A DNA stretch of 64,000 bases from Berberis thunbergii (lineage: Eukaryota; Streptophyta; Magnoliopsida; Ranunculales; Berberidaceae). Position numbers and translations under genes: made by a program. The stretch is from NCBI GenBank assembly GCA_003290165.1, contig QNQO01009142.1, positions 1-64,000 on the forward strand. The letters run 5' to 3'. Each line of letters begins with the position of its first letter. Position 1 is the stretch's first letter. Below are positions 35,801-50,800 of the stretch, one piece after another. The notes beneath the pieces are model-generated. The model did no database searches. It was not told the DNA's origin and was given only the letters and a program-made list of their open reading frames with translations.

Positions 35801-38800
35801 TTATCCTGAAAACGTTCAGAAGTATGCCATTTTAAATCCACCGATGGAAGGGTTCTGCTCTGCATGGTCAAGATAACCATTCGAACAAAATCAAACAAGC
35901 AAAGAATTACTTCTTCCTCGAGTTCCAAATGTAAAGCTGATAATCTGCAAAAAAAATAAAATAAAAAATAAATAAAACTCGGATAAGAAAAGACTAAATC
36001 ATATTTTGCATAAAAAAATATGCAACTGTAAATACCTTATACTTATATACTTAAAGGAGGCCAATGACATTTCCTTCTTTCTCCATTTTGCAGCAGCTAA
36101 AACAAATATAGGTTCACAAGGTTTCTGAGAAGTAATTGGCATGACATCCTTAAGGTTCATCTGACCTGCTGAACTTACTCCATGATCACTACGAAAGATA
36201 AAATCACAGGATATGGGGTATTGCGCAACTGATTATCAATTTGCAAAGATGAAATCTGAAAACAAAGCTTTTGCTGGTCTACACTCTGCAGAAGATCAAT
36301 CTTTGTTTCACTTGCAGATAAGAAAAGAAGCTCCTACACACCACAAACACAAACTATATATGTATAAAAATTGAAAGAAACTAAAATAAAATTAAAAATT
36401 TAAGGAAACTATGTGGTCTTCTTGGGTAGGGATTATATCACGTGCTCTTTGCTAGTAAAATTAGCTTGATATAATATGACAGAAACATACCTCTGGTTGT
36501 GGATAGGACTTGATCAGGGATATTCCAATAAATGAAATATTGATTGAAATCCTCTCACTGTACTCGACAAATATGTCTTTCTGATCAAATTTCTTTTGAT
36601 CCCTGAAGCCAGAAAACCCAGATTCTGTTGTATCTTTCAAAAGATGACTGTTTGAATCGATGATACTAAGCACCTGCAACATAAAGAGAAAGCCATAATT
36701 TATTTACCAAGCAAACACAGACACATTTCACTTTCCTAGCATATCAGAGATGCACCTTGATTGTGCCTTCAGCATGAACAGAAATGAACAACTGTCTTCC
36801 AGGTTTCTGCAATCAGAAATACATACGAGTCACCAGACTAAGCAAAACAAATCATATGCTGGTCAGCTATAGGAAGATCAAACTAAAGACATGTAAATTT
36901 TATGTAAAGAGTTATAGGAGGCAGCGCTCTGCAATGTAAATATCTGTTGTTAATTAATATATTAAAAACAATGAGTTGTTGGTTGATATGCAACTTCATC
37001 TTAAATAATTTGTAATGTATATGACCACAAGCAAGTGACAAATATAAATGGCAATCACAACTGTTTGAAAGAGAGATATCTATTGATCAAAATACAAATT
37101 TAGTAGTTTGGAAAATTCAAGGGTTAATTAGACATACAATAGGCCTAACTAAACTTCACTCCAGATCTATTGACCAAGCTACCAGTGTAGTTGTTTGTAA
37201 ATATTAAAAGTTATTTAGACATCCTCCCCCCAACACACGCACCAAAAAGGGTTGAACATTGTTAACATATTGGTCAAACTGCTTGGGGAAATATATATAT
37301 ATACACCCACTTAAGTGAACATCTTCGAGATGGATCAAATCTACTCTGTGGAAGATCCAAACTATCTCCATTAACTGAAGACTATGAGTTCAGTATGGGC
37401 ACAAGGTCACACTGTTGAAGTTACAAGACAGTTAGTTATGGGTAGCTGAGTTGCACTGTAAATATAGATTTATCAATTTATGTCTAAAAGAAATACAATT
37501 ATTATTATTATTTTAATTATTAATTTTTTTTTTGGGGGGGGGGGGGCGACCACAGGAATGGTGGTAGTCAGGTTGAAGAAAAAGAGTGGGAGAGGAGAAG
37601 CTCACTGAGATTTATGTTTGATGAAGGGCAGTGAGATCTTGAACAGGGATGGTCAAGTGATGAGATATCTCATTGATGTGAGGCTGTGTTTTTTTTGTTG
37701 TTGGGGGGGGGGGAGGTTTCTCACTAGTGGTAGTTGCGTTGGCCAGATGCAATGATGAAGAAATAGTCCTACAAAATGAGAAAGGGAAATAGATGAAAAA
37801 GAGTAGGAAATGATAAATTTAAAGGAGCTGAGGAGGTGGTATAGAAGAAAACGAGGGAAATATGACTTTATCATTTTTTCTTTATTAGCAACATTCACGT
37901 TCACTTGAATGTTCTTTACTGTTAGATGTTTGTCAATTTGCGCCAAGGAAAATTCGGCTAATACACTAACATCATATAGATAATATTTCTGTATTTCGAA
38001 GGAAGCGTACATTTGGGGGTATGTCTCAGTAACCTAAATTCAGAATAGACTTCATAAATGCAATACCTCAGTTGTTGAAGGTAAGTAGACAGGTATATGT
38101 TCCTTTACATCATCAAGACTGTATGATCCCAGAATACGCTCCCCAAGCACCTACATATTTCCGACTTGTTATCAGCCATCATATATACTTCTGATAATGT
38201 GAAAAAAGCTTGGAGTCGGCATACCTCAACAACAAGTCGATGAGGGTAACATGGCTCATCCCACGCATATGGGCATGTTGTGTAGGAATGAACAGTCGTT
38301 TCAAAAGTTTCACATTTTTGTTGGTATATGCGTAGCCTCTACAAAGTAAAGAAAATCAATGTATCGAGTTGCCATAAAATTGAAAATACAGCCATCTATT
38401 CATAGTAGAGATTAGAGCAAGTTTGAAACAACATGTAGTGATCCATTATAGGTAAAAGTAAAAATTGCCAAAAAACCAAAACGTACAAGAGACGGGAGAA
38501 AGTAAATTTCCGACAATTGACATACATTAAGCTATGCAAGGCCAACATAAATCATCATGAATTGCCATTATCAAGGTTCAAGTTTCTGCCTTTGGAAATA
38601 AAACTACTGCGAAATGGTAACATTTGACAAAATGGAGACTTGAAAAATATAACCCTCAGGGAAAAATTAAGAAACATTTTTCTTCTTCAAATACTAGCAA
38701 ATTAGAAGAAGAAGAAGAAGATATTCGAATTGTGATACCCAGCATGATCAGTGTGAGAGTTCTAGTTTTCTGTTTAAATTCTACTATTTATGTTTCCTCT

Positions 38801-41800
38801 CTCATAGAACTTAGCATTCTTCTTCATGTTACATTTATGAGAATGAAGTACTCGTGCAACATTGATTGAATGAGTAAATGCACATTACTATGTATTGAGA
38901 CTAGAAGTCCACTCCACCTGTTCCGTAGACCCCGACCTTGATACATGCTAGACATGCCATCTCTATCAGCTTAAGCTTTTAGAGAAGTTGGCAATTTAAC
39001 ATGGTATCAGAGCTTTGGTTTGAAAAGGTCGGAGGTTCGATTCTCGCCTTCCATTAAGCTGAGGGGGAGTATTGAGACTAGAAGTCCACTCCACCCGTTC
39101 CGTAGATCCCGACCTTGATATATGCTAGGCACGCTCTCTCTATCAGCTTAAGCTTTTAGAGAAGTTGGCAATTTAACACTATGAAAGCTCTATCATTTCA
39201 TATTGAATACGTCAAGAAAGATTTTCAAGATGTTCAAACTTCAGGAAGTAAACCATCCAATTTCTAAATAGCAATACCCAACCATGTTATTTTTATGCCA
39301 AACCTGATTGTCACCAAATGTCATGATGAAATATTGGTTACTTACTAAAAATTGTAGACAAATTAATTCTATCTCAGATATACGGTCTACAAGAAAATGC
39401 TCAACATGAGTATGAACACACAGATTGAACTTAAAATGATCTGCCAAAGGCTTCCTACTTCAAGACAAAAGTTCAGATAATTCCATGCAACAATAACTAT
39501 AAAGGCGATTCTTTATTTTTTGGTGGCATTACTCATAAGTTTACTTACAGAAGCTCATATTACTTTGATACTTGAAGGACTGCCATCTTATGCACATGAT
39601 ACACCACATTTGAAGTACAACACGCAAAATGCTTTGGCCGTTAAATTAGGGTGTTATGAGAAACTCAACAACATTGCTGATGAAGTTTAGGAATTTCCTT
39701 GATTTCTTTCTATGTTCTGTTAGCGATATTCAAGTTATTCGCAACATAAGGTAAATTGACTTTCAAATCATATACTTAAGAGGCAAACAATATCAGCCTG
39801 TCACTCATCATAGTAATCATGTAGTAGTATGATGGCACCACCCAATCAGTTATTAATTGGTCATCATACGTTTATTGCTAGTTTACCATTATACAAGAAT
39901 AAATGAACTTTTCAAACTTACTTAACAAATATATAAAATGAAACAAAAATAAATTTAGGCTTTTTTCATTATTTGCATTTCTGTAATGGTTAGCAATCTG
40001 TGTTAAATTTCTAGACATGATTAAGCCCAGGGATGGATCTTCTCAAGGTATAAATTAGAATCATAAGTTTTAGATTAATCCTATTCCATGATCAAGCCCA
40101 GGGATGGATCTTCTCAAGTATAATTAGAGTGCATGCCTTCATGCATGGATGCAGGTAAACAGTGGCTTAATTCTGGACACACAAAAAAATAATAATAGTA
40201 AAATAAAATAAAGAAAGATAAGTATATTTCCTTTTAATGTTTTTGAAATTAACCACTGCATAAGAAATTAGTGACTACTTACCTCTTTTGTGAAGTTGTC
40301 AATTCTGTATGGCATGAACCCAGTATCATCATCAGATAGAAGAACCAAGTGCGTCCCTGAATTCCCTTGGGGATTACCTACGATTTTGTCATCTCTAACA
40401 GAAACATCTGCATTCTGCACTTCAACCCGTACCATTTTTGATGCGCCAGTCACATAATTTCTAAGTTTGACCTGTGTATCACCTAAATGATCGGGAAAGA
40501 AGCTGCCTGACCATTGCCATCCGGGTTCATTAAATCGAAGGGAAATCAGTAATTCCCTGCACGACATTAAGCCAAAAATTATGGTGACAAAGGAGAACAG
40601 AACAAAGCAAGGCTTTTACAAGTTAAATGGTGTAACCCAAAATATGAGTCCTGTTTAATAAACTCTAAACCAAATGAAGTCAAGAGATGGAAAGCTTTTT
40701 CACTTTTATGGCAGTTTTAAAATGACAAAAATACTCACATAATTTTGGCATAGGCTTGCTGGATTCCAGTTGAGGGTCTCATTACAAATAAAAGCACTTA
40801 GAAACACACATAACTCTCACTATCACATTTCACTGGAACAATGAAGATAATAAGGAGAGGTAGACATTTTGTATACTTTCATGGGATCCACAACAAGTAG
40901 AATTAAAAGTCCATTTCTGTGAGGATGTTCTCCACTTCAATTCTAGCCCCATCAAACATTTATATCAAAACTGAAGAACGTAGACAGTTTTAGCCGTAAA
41001 ACATTTGATAAATAATGTTGAAATAAAGTGAATTTGGGTGAGTGATCTTCAGGTGGGGAGTTCATCTCTGCAAAAATCAGCCTAAAACTCTACCCACGCA
41101 CACAAGAGTGTACCAAAATAACCTTAACCATATCCATGGACTAAATTTTTGGGTACTTGGTTTCCTACTAAGTCACCTTTTATGTACTTGCAAAATAAGA
41201 AACTCGATAGTTTCTTGCAAGGATGATCACCTCTCCTTGTGTCTTCATAGCAAGACATATCAACATTTTCAGAATCTTCGGCATAGACTTAAAAGTTAAT
41301 AATATTCTCAGAATATTAAGCATAGTCTTAACAGTTAATAATATCAGAATGCATGCTAAATTGGAGACAACAATGATATACATGGCAATCAGATCAACCT
41401 CAAAATAAATAAACCACTTTTGAATTCTTTTAAATACATCAAAGGTGACTTAGAAGGATGGTAAGTAGGAACAAAAAGAAATAACTTAATCAAGGGATCC
41501 CTTCCCATATACAAATATTTCCAAGTACAGAAACTAAGCATTTACGAAACAAGTCTACGTATTTAAATAATAAAAAAAATGTTATCTCAATGGTAAGATG
41601 AAGAAGAGTAGTTGTCTGAAGACTCTTTATACACAAAACAACTTGAATTTACCAGTGTTGAAGAAGTTGATAATGAATGCAGACAATTACCTTGTTGTAT
41701 CAGCCCAGTAAAGATGAGAATGTTTTTCGACGCCCAAATGAAACATGGAATTTGTTCCTTTTTGTTTGTAACAGAGATCCTTGTTGCATGCATTACAAAT

Positions 41801-44800
41801 GACATACCTGCAATTTCCCAATTTGAAAATAGATAAAATATTTCCAAGCTTAAAACTGCTACTTGAACATAAAAAAGATATCAAGAGAACTGTATCTTTT
41901 TTAATAGTATTTCAAATATTTAATGCTGATATGAGGTTTGGAAGGAGTATTCGTGCATTAGATGCATAATGCACTGAACTGTTAGGTTTTAAAACAACTA
42001 ATATATAGGTGAGGTATTCACCTAGGCTGAAAAGTGATGGCTCTTGTTCTACCAGCTAATGGTCCATTGAGCATACTCGACGTGACAGATATTATATATG
42101 CCCCAGATGCAAACGCACGAGGAATAACGACAGTAGTTGACCCACTTTCTGGAACAAGAAAAAAAGGGCTGGACCATACAGAACTTTTTATATTTCCAGT
42201 AATACATTCAGGAAGCCGTAAACTCAATCGAACCGTAAGTTCAGTTGCAGTGGAATTCGAAACAGGAGAATACATGCATGCCGTAATCTTCCTGCCATCA
42301 AGGTTCATAAACTTAGATCCTAACCTTACCTTTTCAGAATCTTGCAATTGGCTACTTGTACACTGTTTATCAAAGTTCCCGAGCCTATAGGTAGATGAAT
42401 CTGTACCAATGAAAGATCTAGTTTGAGACGTCAAAAGGTATTTATCAACTTCTTCCGTCAATGAGGTCAAGGTTCTTTTCGCAAAAGAATTACCAAAATT
42501 ATAAATATTTGGAAGTTCAGTATGTGATTCCCAATTTGGAGATATAAGACCGAGGCCATGTTTTCTTTTTAAAAGTTGATCCATCTCAGTCAAATGATAA
42601 CAGGAAGGAATATAACACCCATTTCCTCCCATTTCATAGCCAGAATCTGCAACAGTAAGTGGCAAACCAGTGCAGTTATATAGAAGAAAAGGAGCAAAAA
42701 TACAGATCTCCCGAGCCCCACAGAAAGCATCCATAACCTTCTCCACGACTACATTTACAGAACCTAAAAATATTTTGAAACGTCATTAGTAAACATACAA
42801 GAAAATTCAGTGCATCAAAGGGTCACATAGCAAAATGAACCAACCATGAGATGAATCAGGACACAAAATCAGTGTTTCTGATAGAGAAAATTTCGAATCA
42901 TGCAGCCTAGCCACTATTGTAAATGTTTCAGCACGTGCAAACATTGAAGAGCTAGGGTTGAATCCAAGCACGTGAAATACCAAGCCCAGGTCATGGGTAG
43001 AGTCGACGTGAAACAGAGAAGCACTGTTAACCTGAAGACAGTAGTACATAGTGTGAATAATCTCTTTGATCATGTCTAACATATAGTTACAAGAGGAAAA
43101 TAAAGAGGAAAAATAAAATGCTAAATTTGATCAAGGAAGATGGAAGTTGATATGACCTCTGAAATAGATATAGAACGAGTGATTCCACCACTTTCAATTG
43201 ACAACAACACTTTTACTGGAAGATAGTTTTTAATCAACAAAGGAGTCGTTAGGGTCACATAATGGATAAATGCTTTCTTTGACTTTTCTGAATTATACAA
43301 TCTTTTACCACCATCTTGGCCTGATTTTTCCACACTATCCTTGATATGGGTGGATGTTCCTTTCTTTGGCCCATTCGAAGAAGGAAGTGTAATATGCTCA
43401 ACTGATATGCAACAGCGAAATGAATCGCTACTAGGATGAGATGGGTAACAAACAAAGGATCTCACAAATCCAGGCAGATTTTCCTGTGAAAGAATGTTTG
43501 AAAGAGAATGTGCCTCACTCCAGAGGAAATCATTACCAAGTGGACGCCACCTTAGGCGGCCAGCTTCAGCCAAAAGAAGAGGAAGTGGAAACTCTTGACC
43601 AGGATATATTGGATCTAGGACCTGAAATAGCAAAATAATTAGATAGAATAACCATATTCTTAAACAGCATTCAACTTTAATAGTTGTACCTTCGGAGATA
43701 CACCAAATGGGATGTCAAATCGTAGTTCTAATGGCACTGAGGTTGCATTCAGGAGTTTGACCTGGAATCAACAAAAAACCTAAAATTACCAACAATAAGA
43801 GGCAACCTTAGAATATTAATAAACACCACAATAACCACAACTTATAGACCTACCGTTGAGCACATCCGTATTAGTTTGCTGTAACGCTGTATTGAAACAT
43901 CTAAAACCACCGGAACAACAAATCCACTATTGGGTGTTTTTCTGCTTTTCTCTTCTATTTTCATATTATAATTTGGATCATCCTCACATTTTTCTATTTG
44001 AATTTTCTCAGATGCATGGGAAAAGCTTACTTCGAAGTAGCTAAGACCAACAATGTCCATTGAAACAGGTAAGGAAGGTCCAGATGTTCCCTCTAGCTGG
44101 ATGGAAATCATATGATGCATCACTCCATTCAGTTTCTTTCTGTTCATCGTGTCCAGGGATTGCGTTGGCCTGAAGCGCAAAACTTGCTCCCGTACAGACT
44201 CATCAATGTAAATTGGAACAGAACAGCCAGGTGGCACCGTGTCACCTTTGTTTACTTCCAGGATACAATAATCATCCGCATTGATAAGTCCACGATACAC
44301 CTGGAATACCAGAGGTAAAGAAGTCTCATTTTGAAGTATGTAGGGAGCATATCTTCTTGTATATAGGCTCTCTGTGGTCTTAGAGCCCAAAATCCACTGA
44401 CTCCCAGGAGGATTATTCATTCTAACTTTATCCCGAACTTCAGTAATCAACTCAGTTACCCTGAAAACAACCTTCAAACTTTCCATATTAGCAAAAAAAA
44501 TTGAAACATATATGGAAGTTCCATGTCAGCTTTGAATTTCCCTCTTTTTCCCCGGTTAATAATAGATCTGTGCTATATTGATTAAAAAAAAAAAAACTTT
44601 GTGATTAACATGATGCTAAGAGATATTCAAAAGTAGCAATGAAATAAAATCTGATATGTTTTCAGAATAGCAGAATATTTTAAATAATGAGTATCTTCTC
44701 AGCTAAAGTGAAAATTTCCGCACATCAGCCCACAGTACAACTGCCATGTAACTTTCTACAAGCAACTCTGATCTTGCTGTCTACAAGCAACTGCCATGAG

Positions 44801-47800
44801 TATCTTTCACAGCTCTATAGTGAAGAAAAGCAACTCCAGAAAATTGAAACAGATATGTTTAGGGCTGGTTTTTCATTGCAACTTCTCAGGTACATTTATA
44901 CAAGCTCATAATTCAACTGAAAATCAACTGCTTGGAATTTAAACAAGATATAAGTATCTCTTCATATTTCTGTAGATCTACAATTCCTTTGTGCACTTAT
45001 AATTTTGCACATTTAAAATTGGAAAAATCATATTTTCCACTCCTGAACTCAAATTCTTAATGTTTACGTACGATCTTGTCCATGTTAGAATACATTCGAA
45101 ACACCATGAAAAACATTTTCCTGAAGTGATACATACTTAGAATTTGATGCTGTTAACGAGTATTATTTTGTGGTTTCCCATTAAATGCTAGAGTTTCTTA
45201 TCTTTACTCATTATTTTCTAAGGTTCAAATTTTATTTCAATAGTTAAACGTACAAAAAAGGGTATTCAATGCTAAAGGGACCATAACAAAACGTACAAAT
45301 CCATCAAGTAAGAATCCCAGTATACAATGAATATCTTTAATCTAATCCCTTTCGAGAGAGTTTCACTTTCACCTTATTTGATCACTGTGTCTCCAATATT
45401 ACAAAAACATTTCTACAAAATCCCTCACTGTTCTAAACATTTCCTTCTTGCATTGCATGTAGTAATAATATTCCTGGAAATAGAAATTTGTACTTTGGTG
45501 CAAATTATAGAATGGCTAGAAGATTCAACATAAGTATCACGTTAAGAATGTAGAAATGCTTTTTCAAAATGAAATTATTATTTCCAGCAATTAAGGGAAC
45601 ATGATTCCAAACAACTTGATTTTATGCAATATAGGTAATAAATACACAAAGCCCAACTTGTAAATTTGCAACGATAATAATCCAGCTCAAAGATGATATT
45701 TCGTTGTATACCTCAATAACAGGTTCCGTAATATTTAAGTTAAGCTGTGCTAGTGATGTTAGATTGACATCTGTCACGATAGACGTATTTGGAAATGCAC
45801 TTTGCTTACGCTTTCTGATCACGTTTAACTGATAACTCCAGGACTCAATAAAAGGCTCCCACATGACCTGCATTCATTTTATGCAGACATTAGAAATGGA
45901 TTATGTTTAACAAGGAAACACACACACACACACTCTTCCAGAAAAAGTACCTTCTCGATGTTATTGTAATTCACCAGTAACTCACTTCCAACGAAAATCT
46001 CCATGATACTTTCAGTTGTAACGGAGTTCAAGAGAACGTTTCTGAGAAGGATCTCCAAAAGCGGACCATTGCTGCTCCACTGAACATGTACATAGAAAAA
46101 AAATTAGTAAAAACAATATAGCACAGAAAAGAATAAAATACTCCAATAAAATTTTAGTTTGTCTGGGCTGCAGGGTGGGATGAGTGGCCTTGGGAGCCCC
46201 AGAGGACGCGAAGAGGTGGAGGCAGACACAGAATAAAAACTAGTTGTATTGTGATTTGTTATATTAAACCAACAACACAGTAGAAGGAATATAAGGCTAC
46301 CAAGATGGAGACTGAGAGGATCCCCTAGCTAGAGCAATAACAAAAGAAGCAAAACAAAAAACAAAAAAGCAAGCCACCCCAAGACCTATTACAAATGGAA
46401 AATACTAGCCCAGTTAAAGATGCAAACATGAAAATCGAAATCAGTGATCACTCCCCAAGTGATTCCTCATTGCCACACAGTTGATTTAATTGCATTCGTG
46501 ACGGAAGTGATGTCCTTTTCTCCTTTGGAGATTCTTTGATTTCTTTCTTTCCATAAAGCCCAGAAACATTGAAAGAGATTGTTAGCTGAAAGACAGTGAG
46601 AGTTAGCATCCAAACAAATAGCCTCCCATAGTTGGAGAGCAAAGGGACAGAAAAAGAAAATGTGATCAATTGATTTCTGTTGCTGGTCACACAGAACACA
46701 TCTTGAGGATTTTGCTTTTTCCCAAAGACCAAAATAACAAGTTAACTTAAAAAAGGAATTTCTTTCTTCCCGAATAAGTTGTGGCCAATAGGGGAAGGAA
46801 GGAAGCATGAGTTGCTAACTGTTAGAGCTAGAGATTCCAACTTAATATGAGTCCGTTACTGAATGGAGCAAGAGTTTGCAACTTCAGATGATTCATTCTA
46901 ATGCTCCATTCAATCATCACACAAGATTGATATGAATAAGTCAATGTGAATATCAAATAAGTCATAACTCAAAAACATATATTTATTAAACAACCTACAA
47001 TTAACTATAATGACAATACTCAAATCCGTAACTAATATACAATTAACTAGAATCAAGACTTTCACATTAGAATTGAAAGACCGCATGAACGTTCCCTACT
47101 ATATTTGTTGAAAGTAAACATCAAAACTATGTTCGGAGAGTGGACAAGAAAAATGAGAAAAACATACCCATCCATCAGTTAGAAGCATGGAAGCCTTCTG
47201 TAATTGCACTTTTAAATCCATATTACTGTAAGATGACTGAGAGGATCCCATTTCAGGAATTTCAAATTGAAGACTGTGCCAAAAGTAGAATAGATGATGT
47301 GACAGCCACACATCCAAACTGTCAATTTGTATTTCAGTGTTAAAATGCTGCTTATGCTGTTCAGAAGTTATTTCTGTAACAACATGAACATGTAACAATT
47401 GGATGAAAGGCCAAGAGAGAACTTCCTGATTCTTAATACTCTCAAACATTCCTTTAGCTTTCTCCAAACCAAAACTCAAAACTACATCTCGCCCACTTAT
47501 TACTAATTTACTCTCATTACTTTGGATAGTAACTGCTACATATTCACCGGGCTTTGCCGAGAGCAATGCTTCGTCTCCAAGTTTATCAGAAGAGAAATAC
47601 AAAGGCATTGCCTGTTTCACTTCAGCATCCCTCAGCTTATCAAATGCTTCATTTTTCAATTTAACAGGGACATGAAATGATATACCAATGTTTTCCGACT
47701 TCACGATAAGATCAACAGAATCTTCCATGTCTTGAGACGAAATAAATTTTGATGTGCTGAGAGATTCAGAATCATTTTGAAAGATGGGTATTTCATCCGG

Positions 47801-50800
47801 ATCCAATTCTCTAGAGGTTAAATTTGAATACTTTGAAGATTCCATCATGAATGAAATCATTGCTAACTGGCTGTAATAAGATAGAAGAACTTTCAATACT
47901 TCATCCCAGTCTGACAAATGCAACCAAATATGAGCACAAGGCAGAGAAATTTGAAGCTCAATAACATCTTGCCTTGATCTCATCAGATGGATGTCGAGAC
48001 CAGTAGAGACCGAACCTTCAGAGGCGCAGTGCAGTAAGATAACACTTGTATGGAAGGAATGTAGATAAAAACTAGAGAAACTAACATCCACACATAACGG
48101 GATCTCATTTTTGAATGATGCAGAAACTTTTAGTTGCATATCTGCCTTAGCAACAAGTTCAGAAGAGTGCATTATCCTTGGCTGATATAATTTTGTTGAC
48201 AGTGAATAAACACAACATCTGATTTCTGAGAAGGTCACGTTGGAAGAATCAGGGCAGGATAAAATTCCTTCTTTTGAACTCTTCTTTAACTGTAGAAATT
48301 GGGAAACATCTGAAGTAAAACATTTGGATTCTTGCCCAATTGATGACAGCTGACTTATGGCATCCAAAACAGCTTCCATTCCGCATGCAAAGTAATCACC
48401 TGCAAACAAGATGGCAGAAGGAACATATGATTTAGAATATTACACATGCACGTGTCTTTACCACCTCATTTCCTCTGATACCCAGGTATTTCATTATGCC
48501 TGACATATAGTGTCTGACACGATATGACACAGGCAGGGCTGGTCCTCACAATTTTGATGCCCTAGGCGAGCTTTCTAAATCAAAACTAAATCTGGAACTT
48601 CAAAACAAAACACAATTGAAATAAGCAAAAATTGTCAAAATCAACAAACCCATTCTTCGAATTTCTATCAAAATGGGTTATAGAAATCATTACACTACGA
48701 CCATACGTCCTGTACACATGCATTCAATCCCCGAATCTACAGAGAAAGACTATGATAAAGAAGAAGAAAAGGGGTTTGAGAAGAAGTCGTGAAAGGAGGG
48801 AGATTGAGAGAATAACATATTATATATTTTTATTTCAACAGCTCAGATTTTTATTTTTTTGTTGACCCCTTCTTTGTGGTGCCCTAGGCCCAGGCCTATA
48901 CCTGGACAAAGGAATGCATTCCATGTACACGATACGACATACTGATATTGGATTGTCTGGATACATACCATCAAATTTTCACTTTAGTTTTCACTGAAAA
49001 TGATACAAACACATTCCCATCTTGTTTTATCTGTTTAGATTGCCTAGTGGAACTGTATTATGGAAAGTAGACAGTTAGGATAATCCTACCCCTATCATGT
49101 CTTATATTTTATAATTTCACATGTCTACATATTCGGTGTCGGACACGTATCGATATCCTTTTTTTAACAATAAAACCAGAGCAATGCATTAAAAACACAA
49201 AGAAGGGAAAGCAAATAAGAACTTGACAGTCATGGAAGAGTATCATAGCACACTCCATAAGAATCTCAAAGTAGAATTAACGAATGTAAGAAGTAATGGA
49301 AGTACATCTAAAGAATCCCACCTCCAGCAATGACTTCACAGTCATGGACTTGTATCATGATGCATGTTGGCACAGGAAGTTCGCCAGAAACCACCTTAGG
49401 TTCACATGGAAATCTAATCCATAAATCAGCATTTAGTGGTGCAATCAAAGACATATTTCCACATCTCACATCCGGATCAAACTTGAAAGAAGCTTTTCCA
49501 CTGTTGTTGAGCATTGAAAAAGACAAAAATATATCCCGACCAAAAACATTTAGAAGATTAACTGATTCGGCAATTTTTTGTGAAGGAACAGTACATTGTG
49601 GAGGAATATCCTTGAGAGCAGTGGCATGGTCACTCTTTGTGGTGAAACTGCAATATAGCTGTTGAAGATCAAGATGCAGAAAATTTTGTTTTTGACTTTC
49701 CACTGGAACAACCAATATGGAATCAAGTATTTCAAACTTCAAGGTAATAAAAACATTGTTTTCCTCAATATCCTTCTGCACATTTCTCCCAGTATCAAAC
49801 TTCTCCTTTCCATTATTAGTCCAATCAGGCAAATCAAAGTAACCAATTAATATTGCCAGAAATTCAGGTGGCAAAACACAGCAAGTATGCTGGATGCCAA
49901 AGCTTATTTCAACCTTTTGACGCAACATGCCTTCATTTTCTTGTCTCAATCGGATGTTTAAAATAGGAGAGAGATTTGAAATTGAATGACCCCATAGAAA
50001 TTCATGGCAATCTTGCTTTGACCAAGGTGAAGATAAAAGTATTCCCTCAATAGAACATAATGTATCCAAACATCCCATACAATCAACAACAGATAAGGAT
50101 TTACAAATGGGTAAAATGAGGGTACCAAGAATACACGAAGCATCGTGAAATCGCACTTTGAGACCATTGAGATTCAAGTCAATAACATGTAGATCCACAT
50201 CACGGCCCTCCCTAGGTGCAGGAAATGCATCAATAAATGTGGACCCACTAAATTTTCTAGACTTGTTCCTGCTTGGGGATCTAACAAATTTACCATTACT
50301 CGCATTTAAAACATTTCTCCATTCAGGAATTCCATGAATAAGGGACCCTTCAAGGCTACCAAGAGAACCTGAATTATCAATAGTTACAAAAGGAAAATGA
50401 ACCAAAGGTAGGCCTGCCAAAGCATCAGATTCAGTATCACAAAAGTTTGAAAATCCGAAACTTTGGAGCCCAAAGCAGGACACCAGCACACTTTCGTTTG
50501 TATCCTTACTACGGACTGGGGAATTCTTGTAGGACGGGACAGATTGAGTACCATATGCAGATAATCTATCACAAACGCTAAGCAGCAATCCAATTATATT
50601 GGGGTAGAGATGGATATCAATATCACTTAAGCATATTGTATAATGATGGCAAACTTCACCCAGACTTCTACGAGCTTGATAATGAAAAATAAAGCACTCA
50701 TCAGCTGTTGTACTTCTCTCACCATCAATTTGGATCCCATCCCCAAGGCCCACATCACGCTCATGTACGGAGGAACTAACAGACAAGTTCTGAGATAAGC

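Larger units (their letters stand above)
35603..44471 (-). other. SHBY: SHBY exons 14-26 (adaptor-binding and SHR-BD/DUF1162 region)
   Basis: Exons: 43854-44471, 43690-43761, 43157-43621, 42845-43031, 42022-42763, 41691-41807, 40283-40556, 38225-38338, 38067-38150, 36756-36806, 36491-36673, 36036-36333, 35603-35944. Repeats with the VAB-type 'Asn in a beta-strand' signature are visible: YAPYILQNETSLPLVFQVYR, LLNATSVPLELRFD, PLLIKNYLPVKVLLSIE and FLLYNCTGLPLTV. These are followed by the DUF1162 strings RYVICNAC and SLRFNEPGWQWSGSFFPDHL. Exon 36036-36333 lacks one base at 36,194-36,196; in the shifted frame the text resumes as SDHGVSSAGQMNLKDVMP. Confidence 0.88.

Noticed and set aside
37653..38012. 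119-codon minus-strand frame next to SHBY exons
   Set aside because: It spans a G homopolymer and has no VPS13 similarity, and the flanking exons (38,067-38,150 and 36,756-36,806) join in phase without it.
42034..42390. 118-codon plus-strand frame
   Set aside because: Antisense shadow of the SHBY exon at 42,022-42,763.
49330..49850. Plus-strand frames of 111 and 62 codons
   Set aside because: They lie antisense to the well-supported 1,568-nt SHBY exon and have no family resemblance.
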